In this document: positions 27,335 to 35,757 of the stretch, one piece after another
Numbering within the stretch: position 1 is the stretch's first letter
How the letters are laid out: every line of letters starts with the position of its first letter
From: DAOTXL01 sp034435455
GTDB taxonomy: Bacteria; Chloroflexota; Anaerolineae; JAAYZQ01
Length of the DNA stretch: 64,000 nucleotides
Direction: 5' to 3'
Assembly: GCA_034435455.1 (NCBI GenBank)
Contig: DAOTXL010000025.1
Span: forward strand, 1-64,000
The notes under the pieces: model-generated
Database searches by the model: none
What the model was told of the DNA's origin: nothing
The model's input: only the letters and a program-made list of their open reading frames with translations
Position numbers and translations under genes: made by a program

Positions 27335-27591
27335 GGGGGGTGCGACTGCAGCACAAGCGAGGAGAGAAGGCGGGCCCACTATTCAATTCTATGGGCTGTC
27401 TCCTGGGCGCTCGTGGCAGGAGGTCTCGGAGCGCTGTTCTGACTTTACTTCGCGGTCGAATCACTTGAAAGTTGTCTCAATCTGATACAGTGGGGGCCCC
27501 CCAGGTGTGGGCCGCTCCGGACAGGCAGGGCCTGTGGCGGTTTACCTGGTCCTGTTTAGAGATCGAAACCTGTTCGAGATCGAGAGGGGTT

Positions 27592-29004
27592 GTGAGCTCA
27601 ACCACCAAGACCGGTCCGATAGCAGTACGTTCACTGCCTGAGGCCCAAAAGCTGTGGCAGGCGGTTCTCGGAGATTTGCAGTTGCAGATGACCCGGGGCA
27701 CGTTCGATACGTGGCTACGGGGGAGCCGGGTCCTCTCCTTCGAGGAGGGCACCTTTGTCGTCTATGTGCAGCATGCCTATGCGGCGGACTGGCTGCAAAA
27801 CCGCCTGTTGCGCGTGATCGAGCGGACGCTGCGGCGGCATGCCGGCCCGGAGGCGCAGGTCGTCTTTACCGCCTGCGCTCCTGCTTCGGAGGAATCCTGG
27901 GCGCTGGTGCCGGAGAGCCTGCCGGACGAGGAGGACGAGCTTTTGCCCATAAAACCGGCCAGAGACAATGGCCGGCCCTCCTACACCCTGAACCCCCGCT
28001 ACACCTTTGATACCTTTGTGGTGGGAGCCAGCACCCGGCTGGCCCACGCCGCCTGCCTGGCCGTGGCCGAGAACCCGGCTCACGCCTATAACCCTCTGTT
28101 CCTGTACGGCGGAGTGGGCCTGGGCAAGACCCACCTGCTCCACGCCGTGGGCCAGGCCACTCAACAGCGCGGCCTGTCGGTCCTGTATGTCTCGTCCGAA
28201 TGGTTCACCAACGACCTGATCAACGCCATCCGCGAGCAAAAGACCGACGAGTTCCGGGCCAGGTACCGGAACACCGACGTGCTGCTGGTGGACGACATCC
28301 AGTTTATCGCCGGCAAGGAGCGGACCCAGGAAGAGTTTTTCCACACCTTCAACGCCCTGCACGGCTCCGGGAAGCAGATCGTCGTCTCTTGCGACCGCCC
28401 GCCCAAGGCACTGGTGGCGCTGGAGGACCGGCTCCGCTCCCGCTTTAGCTGGGGGCTGATCGCCGATGTGCAGCCGCCCGATTTCGAGACGCGGGTGGCC
28501 ATTCTGCGGGCCAAGGCCGATACCGTTGCGGCGCGGGTGCCCGACGAGGTGCTGGCCTATATCGCCCGCAAGGTCCCTACCAACATCCGGGACCTGGAGG
28601 GGGCGCTGAACCGGGTGCTGGCCCACGCCAACCTGATGCACCGGCCGCTGACCGTGGAGACGGCACAGGCGGCTCTGGAGAGCATCCTGACCCACACGGC
28701 AGGCCTGTCGCCGGCGCAGATCGTCACGGCCGTAGCGCAGCACTATGGCCTTTCGGAAGAGCAGTTGCTGGGGCCCACCCGGGCCCGGGCGGTGTCGGTC
28801 CCCCGGCAACTGGCCATGTACCTGATCCGCGAGGAGACCGGGGCTTCGCTGCCGGAGATCGGCCAGATCCTGGGGGGGCGGGACCACACCACCATCCTGT
28901 ACGGCTGCGAAAAGATCGAGGCCCAGATCGATACGGATGAGCAGCTCCGCCGCGATTGGCTGGCGATCAAGGGGCGGCTGGCGGAGGGCCGGAGGGGCCG
29001 CTAA
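27592..29004 (+). CDS. dnaA: Chromosomal replication initiator DnaA
   Basis: This ATP-dependent initiator opens the replication origin. Domain I begins LWQAVLGDLQLQMTRGTFDTWL. The AAA+ core has Walker A GGVGLGKTHL (173-182) and Walker B VLLVDDIQFIAGKE near 230. Domain IV carries the DnaA-box-reading signature GGRDHTTI (428-435). I choose the GTG at 27592 (AGAGGGG upstream) because it gives the usual 470-residue length; an in-frame TTG at 27472 would add 40 residues unlike DnaA. dnaN is not adjacent, and no DnaA-box cluster lies beside this gene. Confidence 0.96.
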   Translation: MSSTTKTGPIAVRSLPEAQKLWQAVLGDLQLQMTRGTFDTWLRGSRVLSFEEGTFVVYVQHAYAADWLQNRLLRVIERTLRRHAGPEAQVVFTACAPASEESWALVPESLPDEEDELLPIKPARDNGRPSYTLNPRYTFDTFVVGASTRLAHAACLAVAENPAHAYNPLFLYGGVGLGKTHLLHAVGQATQQRGLSVLYVSSEWFTNDLINAIREQKTDEFRARYRNTDVLLVDDIQFIAGKERTQEEFFHTFNALHGSGKQIVVSCDRPPKALVALEDRLRSRFSWGLIADVQPPDFETRVAILRAKADTVAARVPDEVLAYIARKVPTNIRDLEGALNRVLAHANLMHRPLTVETAQAALESILTHTAGLSPAQIVTAVAQHYGLSEEQLLGPTRARAVSVPRQLAMYLIREETGASLPEIGQILGGRDHTTILYGCEKIEAQIDTDEQLRRDWLAIKGRLAEGRRGR

Positions 29005-29013
29005 CCTTTGATT

Positions 29014-29054
29014 GAACAGACCCCCGGGGTCTCGGGGACCTCGGGGGTCTGTGG
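29014..29054. terminator. Hairpin between converging dnaA and valS
   Basis: CAGACCCCCG (29017-29026) pairs perfectly with CGGGGGTCTG (29042-29051), with an inner GGTC/GACC stem. It fills the 52-bp gap between the two stops, so it can terminate both genes. There is no T tract in either direction. Confidence 0.55.
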
Positions 29055-29056
29055 GT

Positions 29057-31819
29057 TCAGCTTTCCAGGGCCTGCAGCCGCGTGGCCAGCCGTTCCCGAC
29101 GCTCCCGCTGCTCGGCCAGGCGGTCACGCTGCTGCTGTACCACAGCCGGCGGCGCTTTGGCGAGAAAGCCCTGGTTGGTCAGCATCCCCTCGGCGCGGGC
29201 GATCTCCCGGTCGGCCTCGGCCAGGGCTTTGCGCAACCGGGCGATCTCCTGCTCCAGGTCCACCAGACCGGCCAGAGGCAGGTACGCCTCCACTCCCCCG
29301 GTGGCCACCAGCGCCACGGCCTTCCTGGGCTTTTCGGCCAGTGTCCGGGTGAGGGTCAGTTGCCCGTCGTCCAGGTGGGCCAGGAAGGTGAGCAGGCCGC
29401 GCTGGGCCTCCAGCATTGGCAGTCTTTCTCCGGCGGCAAGGATGGCCGGGATCCGCTTGCCGGGCGTCACGTCAAACTCGGCACGGGCGTTGCGCACCTG
29501 GCGGATCAGGTCCATGAGCAGGTCCATGTCGGCCTCGGCCTGGGCATCGAGCCGCGACTCGTCGGCCTGGGGCCAGGGGGCGATCATCAGCGCCTCGCCC
29601 CACTCCTGGCCGCCGGCGGCTTTCAGGTGCTGCCAGATCTCCTCGGTGACAAAGGGCATAAAGGGGTGGAGCAGCCGCAGCGCCTGCTCCAACACCGTCA
29701 GCAGGGTCGCCTGAGCTGCGGCCCGGGCTTGCGGATCGTCGCCGTAGAGCCGGATCTTGCAGGCCTCGATGTACCAGTCGCAGAACTCGCTCCACAGGAA
29801 CTCGTTGATGCGCCGCCCGGCCTCGCCATACTGATAGACATCGAACAGCTCTGTCACTTCGGCGATCAGCCGGTTCAGGCGGCTCATGATCCACCGATCC
29901 GGCAATTCCCCATATCCAGTATCTAATCCCTCAGATAGGGGATGTTGGGTGTCAGAGATATTAGAGATTATAAACCGCGCCGCGTTCCAGACCTTGTTGG
30001 CAAAGTTGCGCGCCCCCTCTAACCGCCGGGGGTCCAGGTTCATGTCGTACCCTGGTGTCGAACTGGTCAGCAGGGTGTAGCGCAGGGCATCGGCCCCTAC
30101 CCGCTCGATGATGTTCAGCGGGTCGTACTCGGCAATGTCCTCCATAGACTTGCTGATCTTTTTCCCCTCGGCGTTTCTGACGAGCCCATGCAGATACACC
30201 GTCTTGTAGGGGACCTGGCCTGTCATCTCCAGGCCCAGCATCATCTCCCGCGCCACCCAGAAAAAGAGGATGTCGTAGCCGGTCTCGCGCATGTCGGTGG
30301 GGTAAAAGCGGTGCATATCGGGGGTGTCGTCGGGCCAGCCGAGGGTCGAGAAGGGCCACAACCCGGAGCTGAACCAGGTATCGAGCACGTCGGTGTCCTG
30401 GTGGATGCGGCTGCTGCCACACCGGCCACAGCGATCGGGGTCGTCCAGGGTGCAGGTTTGCCCGCCACAGTCGTCGCAATACCAGACCGGGATGCGGTGT
30501 CCCCACCACAGTTGGCGGCTGATGCACCAGGGCCGGATATTCTCCATCCACTGGAAGAAGCGCCGCTCCTCCCGGTCGGGGATGATGACGGTTTCGCCCC
30601 GGCGCACCGCCTCTATCGCTGCCTCGGCCAGCGGCTTGACCTGGAGGAACCATTGCGTGCTGATCCGGGGTTCGATGACGGTGTGGCAACGCTCGCAGTG
30701 GGCCACGCTGTGGTGATACGGCTCGATCCGGACCAGGAGCCCTTCTTTTTGCAGGTCGCGCACCACCGCCTCACGACATTCGTAGCGGTCCATCCCGGCG
30801 TAGGGGCCGGCCAGTTCGTTCATCTGCCCCGTTTCGGTGAGCACGGTCGGCGCTTCCAGGCCGTGGCGCAGGCCCGTTTCATAGTCGTTGGGATCGTGGG
30901 CGGGGGTGATCTTGACCGCGCCGGTGCCGAATTCCGGGTCCACCGCCGGGTCGGCGATGATCGGAATGGGCCGCCCCAGGACCGGCAGCACGGCCGTCCG
31001 ACCGATCAGCCGGGCAAAGCGCTCGTGGCCCTCGTGGGTGGCTACGGCGGTGTCGCCCATGATCGTCTCCGGGCGGGCGGTGGCCATCTCGATGAACTCG
31101 GTGGCCCCTTCGGCCCAGCGGCCGCTGCCCCAGGGATGTTGGGGCCCGTCCCAGTCGCCGTTGAGGATGGGATAGCGGATGGTCCACAAATAGTCATCGT
31201 GTTCCTCAGGAATGGCTTCCAGGTCGGAGATGGCGCTCTCGCAGCGAGGGCACCAGTTCACCAGGTAGGCCCCGCGATAGATCAGGCCCTTTTCGTACAG
31301 CCGCACAAAGGCGGTGCGCACCGCCCGGCTCAGGCCTTCGTCCAGGGTAAAGCGGTCCCGTTCCCAATCGCAACTGACGCCCAGCCGTTTGTGCTGCTCG
31401 GTGATCCGGGCGTGGTAGAACTTTTTCCACTCCCACGCCCTTTCCACAAACTTTTCCCGCCCCAGATCGTGACGGGTGAGGCCCTCTTTGCGCAACTCCC
31501 GCTCCACCACGTTCTGCGTGGCGATGCCGGCGTGATCGGCACCGGGCAGATAGAGGGTTTCATAGCCCTTCATCCGATAGTAGCGGGTCATCAGGTCTTC
31601 GACGGCGGCCGTCAGGGCGTGGCCCAGGTGCAACGCACCGGTCACGTTGGGCGGCGGCATGGTGATGCACCACGCCGGGCCGTCGGCAGAAGCCAGCCCC
31701 TTCTTGACACACGTCTCCGGCTTAAAGTAGCCCTGGGATTCCCACCAGGCATACAGCCGCCGTTCGGTGCGCTGCGGATCGTAGGTTTTCTCCATTTCGA
31801 TTTTACGATTTTCTGTCAT
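29057..31819 (-). CDS. valS: Valyl-tRNA synthetase
   Basis: The enzyme charges tRNA-Val and edits mischarged Thr. It has 920 residues from the ATG at 31819 (GAAAGGA upstream). Motifs: the class I HIGH-type HLGH at 64-67 (PPNVTGALHLGHA), a KMSKS equivalent KISKS near 555, a CP1 editing domain (TARPETIMGDTAV), zinc-ribbon Cys pairs (CDDCGG, CGRCG), the anticodon domain, and a C-terminal coiled coil rich in Arg/Glu that is typical of ValRS. It is the last gene of an operon whose leader is a valine T-box at 32730-33064. Confidence 0.97.
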   Translation of the reverse strand: MTENRKIEMEKTYDPQRTERRLYAWWESQGYFKPETCVKKGLASADGPAWCITMPPPNVTGALHLGHALTAAVEDLMTRYYRMKGYETLYLPGADHAGIATQNVVERELRKEGLTRHDLGREKFVERAWEWKKFYHARITEQHKRLGVSCDWERDRFTLDEGLSRAVRTAFVRLYEKGLIYRGAYLVNWCPRCESAISDLEAIPEEHDDYLWTIRYPILNGDWDGPQHPWGSGRWAEGATEFIEMATARPETIMGDTAVATHEGHERFARLIGRTAVLPVLGRPIPIIADPAVDPEFGTGAVKITPAHDPNDYETGLRHGLEAPTVLTETGQMNELAGPYAGMDRYECREAVVRDLQKEGLLVRIEPYHHSVAHCERCHTVIEPRISTQWFLQVKPLAEAAIEAVRRGETVIIPDREERRFFQWMENIRPWCISRQLWWGHRIPVWYCDDCGGQTCTLDDPDRCGRCGSSRIHQDTDVLDTWFSSGLWPFSTLGWPDDTPDMHRFYPTDMRETGYDILFFWVAREMMLGLEMTGQVPYKTVYLHGLVRNAEGKKISKSMEDIAEYDPLNIIERVGADALRYTLLTSSTPGYDMNLDPRRLEGARNFANKVWNAARFIISNISDTQHPLSEGLDTGYGELPDRWIMSRLNRLIAEVTELFDVYQYGEAGRRINEFLWSEFCDWYIEACKIRLYGDDPQARAAAQATLLTVLEQALRLLHPFMPFVTEEIWQHLKAAGGQEWGEALMIAPWPQADESRLDAQAEADMDLLMDLIRQVRNARAEFDVTPGKRIPAILAAGERLPMLEAQRGLLTFLAHLDDGQLTLTRTLAEKPRKAVALVATGGVEAYLPLAGLVDLEQEIARLRKALAEADREIARAEGMLTNQGFLAKAPPAVVQQQRDRLAEQRERRERLATRLQALES

Positions 31820-31820
31820 T

Positions 31821-31940
31821 TTAGCCCATCCTTTCTTGTGGGATAGAGGGGTTGCCAACAGATACCGGCGCAACGGGAACGTCCGCGTCGTCCATCGTCA
31901 CCACCTCCTTTCCACAATCACAGGGCATGAGCAGGTTCAT
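31821..31940 (-). CDS. Candidate 39-residue small protein upstream of valS
   Basis: Between the methyltransferase stop and the valS start lies an ATG (31940) with GGGGGAGA at good spacing. It opens a 39-codon frame starting MNLLMPCDCGKEVVTM and ending PSIPQERMG. The stop TAA is two bases before the valS ATG. An internal ATG at 31895 has an even better site (GGAAAGGAGGTG) and would give 24 residues. A Cys-x-Cys-Gly pair is present. It may be a real small protein or a translational coupling device for valS. I recognise no family. Confidence 0.5.
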   Translation of the reverse strand: MNLLMPCDCGKEVVTMDDADVPVAPVSVGNPSIPQERMG

Positions 31941-31958
31941 ATCGTCTCCCCCTATTTC

Positions 31959-32717
31959 TTACTGTATCGGTGTTTGCGTTCCTTCCTTGCGTGCGACCAT
32001 GATCAACCGCTTGCTGTACAGGTCAAACGGGCTTCCGTCAAAATCGCCGTACAGGGCTATCGGCGACAGGCCGGCCCGCTGCAACATCCCGCTCAGTTCC
32101 GGGGCGGTATAGTAGCGCACCGAGTGGGTCAGGCTCTCCGCCCGGCCCCCTTCCAGCCAGGTGCAGGTCATCGTAAAGCGGCAGGTCCTGGGATCAAAGC
32201 TGGTCTCCTCCAGGATAATCGCCCCTCCGTAGCGGCGCCAGGCTCGCGGCCACAACTGCAACAGGTAATAATCGCGGTTGGACAGGTCCAGACAAAAGAG
32301 CCCGCCCGGCTTGAGGACCCGGTAGACCTGGTGCAGCACCTGCTGGTTTTCTGCCTCGTCGTCAAAGTAGCCAAAGGCGGTGAACAGGTTGAGGCAAAGG
32401 TCAAACTGCTCGCTCCAGGGCAGCCAGCGCATGTCGCCCTGCACCCAGTGCACCTGGATGCCGGCCTCTCGCATGGCCCGCTGGGCCTGTTCCAGCATGT
32501 AGGGGGAGCGATCCAGGCCGACCACCTGATAGCCGGCCTGGGCCAGGGGCACTGCATGGCGGCCCTGTCCACAGCACAGATCCAGGATCCGCGCCCCCGG
32601 GGCCGGGTTCAACAGGTTTATGAGGCCCGCAACCTCCCAGGCCGTGCGCTCTGGCGTCAGGAGCGTCTCGAATATCCGCAGGTATAGCTCCCCAAAATAG
32701 AGATCCCACCAGGGCAT
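31959..32717 (-). CDS. Class I SAM-dependent methyltransferase
   Basis: This 252-residue methyltransferase has SAM motif I ARILDLCCGQGRHAVPLA, an acidic motif II end GLDRS, and later LNLFTAFGYFDDEAENQ with a LKPGGLFCLDL strand. It resembles the small-molecule/generic Methyltransf_25 class. The ATG has AGGAGG upstream. It is the first gene behind the valine T-box, so its expression should rise when tRNA-Val is uncharged. The target is unknown; tRNA or a valine-related metabolite is only a guess from context. Confidence 0.9.
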   Translation of the reverse strand: MPWWDLYFGELYLRIFETLLTPERTAWEVAGLINLLNPAPGARILDLCCGQGRHAVPLAQAGYQVVGLDRSPYMLEQAQRAMREAGIQVHWVQGDMRWLPWSEQFDLCLNLFTAFGYFDDEAENQQVLHQVYRVLKPGGLFCLDLSNRDYYLLQLWPRAWRRYGGAIILEETSFDPRTCRFTMTCTWLEGGRAESLTHSVRYYTAPELSGMLQRAGLSPIALYGDFDGSPFDLYSKRLIMVARKEGTQTPIQ

Positions 32718-32729
32718 GATCCTCCTGCC

Positions 32730-33064
32730 TCCTGATCAAAGAACCCCTCTCATCCACACGGACGAAAGGGGTCCCTTCCGCGATACCACCCTGTTTGGCA
32801 GATGGCTGACGGCCGGTAGCCGATCTACCCACTCGATAGCTGTAACGGGCTCACCCGGGTTGACCTGCTGCCAGCGGCCATCAGCCAACCGACTCCCAGG
32901 CGACCTTCGGCGGGTAGCTGCCGCAGGGGGCTTGCAGCCGATGACCCCCCTCTCTGCCGGACGGTAGGGTCCGTTCACCGGAGCCTGCCCGCCTACTCCT
33001 CCTGTTCCTCGTCGTTCGGTGTGGGAAGGGTGCGCCCGCTGCGTTGCCGGAGCACCCGTTTATG
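32730..33064 (-). ncRNA. T-box leader, valine specifier (GUC)
   Basis: Read on the minus strand, the T-box sequence AGGGTGGTATCGCGG lies at 32778-32792. Its TGGT bulge suits the ACCA end of tRNA-Val. Stem I contains AGAGAG, GGCTG and a GGCGGG/CCCGCC helix. Just 3' of the helix is GAAGGTCGCCTGGGAG, placing GTC (32902-32904) at the specifier position. A terminator stem, GACCCCTTTCGTCC with GGATGAGAGGGGTTC, follows (32746-32773), then TTT. The order and spacing match aminoacyl-tRNA synthetase T-boxes. Uncharged tRNA-Val should favour the antiterminator and switch on the methyltransferase-valS operon. Confidence 0.9.
32745..32774 (-). terminator. T-box intrinsic terminator
   Basis: The strong stem GACCCCTTTCGTCC / GGATGAGAGGGGTTC overlaps the 3' part of the antiterminator region and ends with a short T run (TTCTTTGAT). 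It competes with the tRNA-stabilised antiterminator. Confidence 0.65.
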
Positions 33065-33070
33065 AAAAAT

Positions 33071-33099
33071 ATTATACCCGATTTCCGCAAAGGTGTCAA
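33071..33099 (-). promoter_or_regulatory. Consensus promoter of the T-box operon
   Basis: Minus-strand TTGACA (33094-33099), exactly 17 bp, TATAAT (33071-33076): both hexamers perfect. It is the strongest-looking promoter in the window and is placed so that RNA starts near 33064. Confidence 0.9.
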
Positions 33100-33121
33100 A
33101 CCGCTCCCTGCCCTCTGCCCG

Positions 33122-33151
33122 TTGGACATTCTCCCCGAATTGCGCTATACT
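33122..33151 (+). promoter_or_regulatory. Promoter of the DUF362-YbbR pair
   Basis: TTGGAC (33122-33127), 18 bp, TATACT (33146-33151), divergent from the T-box promoter with about 22 bp between their -35 boxes. Confidence 0.65.
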
Positions 33152-33209
33152 ATTCCCGCTGGGCCTGATCCTCTCAGGCCAGCCCTATGTTAATGGACCG
33201 GAGGCGAGG

Positions 33210-34430
33210 ATGATTGATAAAAACTTTCCGGGCAGAGGCCGCGTGGCCCTGCTCCGTACCCGGCCGGAGACCGTCCTGGAGGACTATCGGCGGCTGCTGA
33301 AGCTGGCCAACTATGAAGCAGCCCTGCCCAAAGATCGGGATACCCTGCTCAAGATCAATATCTCCTGGCAGCAATGGTACCCTGCCTGCTCCACAACCCC
33401 CTGGCAACTGGAAGGGGTCATCCGCACCCTGTTGGCCGACGGCTATCGAAACCTCATCGCCGCCCACAACCGGACGGTGGTGGTAGATGCCTACGTGGGC
33501 GAGCGGAACAACAAACACAAGCTGATCACCGATCAATATCAGGTGCGCAATGTGCACCTCTACGAGCCGGAGGTCGAGTGGGTGTACTATGAACCCCAAA
33601 CCCCCATGCTCGTGCTGGACAAGGTCTATCCCGACGGCATCAAAATCCCGGCCCTGTTTTTCGACCGGAACATCATCCAGTTCCCAACGGTCAAGACGCA
33701 CGTCTTTACCACCATCACCGGGGCCATGAAAAACGCCTTTGGCGGCCTCCTGTCGGAGCGCCGCCATTGGACGCACAGCGTCATCCACGAGACGGTGGTG
33801 GACCTGCTGGCCATTCAACAAGAGATCCACACCGGCCTCTTTGCCGTCATGGATGGCACGTTTGTAGGCGACGGCCCCGGCCCTCGGGCCATGTGGTGGC
33901 AGGAAAAAGACCTGATCCTGGCCTCAGCCGACCAGGTGGCCATAGATGCCGTTTCGGCCTACCTGCAGGGGTTCGAGCCGATGGAACTCAAATTCATCCG
34001 CCTGGGCCACGAACAGGGGCTGGGCATCGGCGACATGCGACAGATCGAGATCGTGGGCGAGGTGGACCCGGAGGAGGTACGCTGGCACGCCCGCACCGGC
34101 GAGACCTTTGCCAGCCGCGGCCAGAAGATGATCTATCACGGCCCCCTCAAGCCGTTCGAGAACCTGCTGCTGCGCACCCCCATCGTGCCCTGGTCCTACC
34201 TCGCCTCCCGGGCCTACTACGATGGGCTGTGGTATCCGTTTATCGGCCATAAACGGGTCCAGGAAGCCCTCAATACCAAATGGGGCCGGCTTTTCGCCGA
34301 ATATGGCAACACCCCCCCGATCACCAGGCCGCTGTACGAACCCAAGACCGCAGCGGCAGCCGGCCTGCTGGGGATCACCGCCTCGGCGCTGGCCCTGTGG
34401 TGGCTGCTGAACAGGGGGAAAAAGAAGTAA
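33210..34430 (+). CDS. DUF362 domain protein with C-terminal membrane anchor
   Basis: This 406-residue protein has the DUF362 layout: LLKINISWQQWYP near the N-terminus, FPTVKTHVFTTITGAMKNAFGGL in the middle (the KTH and KN pattern typical of the family), and AVMDGTFVGDGPGPRA. It lacks the ferredoxin Cys clusters of some members. The C-terminus is a single helix (LLGITASALALWWLL) ending in Arg/Lys, a tail anchor. The ATG at 33210 has GGAGGCGAGG; an upstream frame would overlap the promoter. The biochemical role of DUF362 is unresolved. Confidence 0.88.
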   Translation: MIDKNFPGRGRVALLRTRPETVLEDYRRLLKLANYEAALPKDRDTLLKINISWQQWYPACSTTPWQLEGVIRTLLADGYRNLIAAHNRTVVVDAYVGERNNKHKLITDQYQVRNVHLYEPEVEWVYYEPQTPMLVLDKVYPDGIKIPALFFDRNIIQFPTVKTHVFTTITGAMKNAFGGLLSERRHWTHSVIHETVVDLLAIQQEIHTGLFAVMDGTFVGDGPGPRAMWWQEKDLILASADQVAIDAVSAYLQGFEPMELKFIRLGHEQGLGIGDMRQIEIVGEVDPEEVRWHARTGETFASRGQKMIYHGPLKPFENLLLRTPIVPWSYLASRAYYDGLWYPFIGHKRVQEALNTKWGRLFAEYGNTPPITRPLYEPKTAAAAGLLGITASALALWWLLNRGKKK

Positions 34431-34458
34431 AGCACCGACCTCAGGGACAAGGCAGCCG

Positions 34459-35733
34459 ATGAGCAACACCCTGCGCCAGTTGCTGAACAACCTGGGATCC
34501 TGGCTCCTGGCCCTGCTGTTGGCCTTTGCCATCTGGATCGCCGCCACGCTCCAGGCCGATCCGTTCGTGAAGGAGGAAATCGCCAATATCCCCATCACGA
34601 TGCAGGGGCAACCGGCCCATACCGTCCTGTTCAATCAGAGCCAGATCTCCGACCGGGTGAGTGTCGAGGTCCGCGCCCCGCAAAGTGTGCTGGCCAGGCT
34701 CAAGCCCACCGACCTGGTGGCCAGCATGGACCTGTCGGGCGTAAAGCCGGGAACCCCCTCGCCGGTCACCGTCCAGGTGACCTCCACCAACGAAGCCCTG
34801 CGCATCGAAGCGATCAACCCCAATAAGCAGACCGTCCACCTGGAGATGGAGCGCACCCTCACCCTGCCGATCCAGATCGAAGTGCGGGGTGAGGTGGCCA
34901 TCGGCTACCAGGCCACTCCGGCGCAGGTCTCCCCCAACCAGGTCATCCTCGTGGGGCCCGATCCATACCTGACCTCTGTGATCTCGGTGACCGGGGCTAT
35001 TGACATCAGCGGGGCCAGACAAGATGTCACCGAGCGGGTCAGCCTGACCCCGCTGGATGCCAACGGCAAAGTGGTCACCGGCCTGCAACTCACCCCCAAG
35101 CAGGCCGATGTACGGGTGGGCGTGCGCCGCCGGTTCGGTTACAAGCCCGATGTGGAGGTAGTGCCCGACCTGCGCGGCAAACCGGCTACAGGCTACCGCC
35201 AGGGGATTGTGCTGATCGATCCCTCCACCGTGACCCTGCAAGGCCCCCCTTCCATCCTGGACAAGATGCCCGGCTTTGTGGAGACGTTGCCCATCTCCAT
35301 CACCGAGGCAACCGAAAGCCTGTCGCAGCGCACCGCCCTGACCCTGCCCGCCGGCATCAACGTCATCGGCGGCAACCTGGTCACGGTGTTTATCGAAATC
35401 CTGCCCATTCAGAGCAGCCGGACCCTGACCGGCACCGTCGAATTGCAGGGGATCCAGCCAGGGCTGGTGGCCACAGCCTCCCCCTCGATCGTGGAGATCA
35501 TCCTGGAGGGCCCCGATCCCAAACTGGCCGAATTGAAACCCCAAAACCTCCAGATCATGGTCAACCTGTACGGCTACACCATCGGCGTATATCGCATCAA
35601 GCCTGAGGTGCTGGCCCCGGAAAGCGTCAGAGTGCTGAACGTCATCCCCGAGACCATCGAGGTAGAGATCGAAGCAGCCCCTACGCCCACGCCCACCCTG
35701 CCCCTGCCGCCGGCCGGGCTCGTCCCACCCTAG
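34459..35733 (+). CDS. YbbR/CdaR-like domain protein
   Basis: This 424-residue membrane-anchored protein has an N-terminal helix (WLLALLLAFAIWIAATL) and about four YbbR repeats, each beta-rich and ending in patterns such as VSVEVRAPQSVLARL and VEIILEGPDPKLAEL. A Pro/Thr-rich tail follows. CdaR proteins regulate the diadenylate cyclase CdaA in Firmicutes, but no cyclase gene is next to it here. It follows the DUF362 gene by 28 bp and is presumably cotranscribed. Repeats are clear; the regulatory role is inference. Confidence 0.85.
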   Translation: MSNTLRQLLNNLGSWLLALLLAFAIWIAATLQADPFVKEEIANIPITMQGQPAHTVLFNQSQISDRVSVEVRAPQSVLARLKPTDLVASMDLSGVKPGTPSPVTVQVTSTNEALRIEAINPNKQTVHLEMERTLTLPIQIEVRGEVAIGYQATPAQVSPNQVILVGPDPYLTSVISVTGAIDISGARQDVTERVSLTPLDANGKVVTGLQLTPKQADVRVGVRRRFGYKPDVEVVPDLRGKPATGYRQGIVLIDPSTVTLQGPPSILDKMPGFVETLPISITEATESLSQRTALTLPAGINVIGGNLVTVFIEILPIQSSRTLTGTVELQGIQPGLVATASPSIVEIILEGPDPKLAELKPQNLQIMVNLYGYTIGVYRIKPEVLAPESVRVLNVIPETIEVEIEAAPTPTPTLPLPPAGLVPP

Positions 35734-35757
35734 CTCCCCTGCTCCCTGGCCCCCCTG

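Noticed and set aside
27340..27468. 42-codon frame at the dnaA promoter start (GTG, leaderless)
   Set aside because: No conservation can be judged, composition is Arg-rich but not distinctive, and it ends inside the dnaA leader; too weak to list as a gene.
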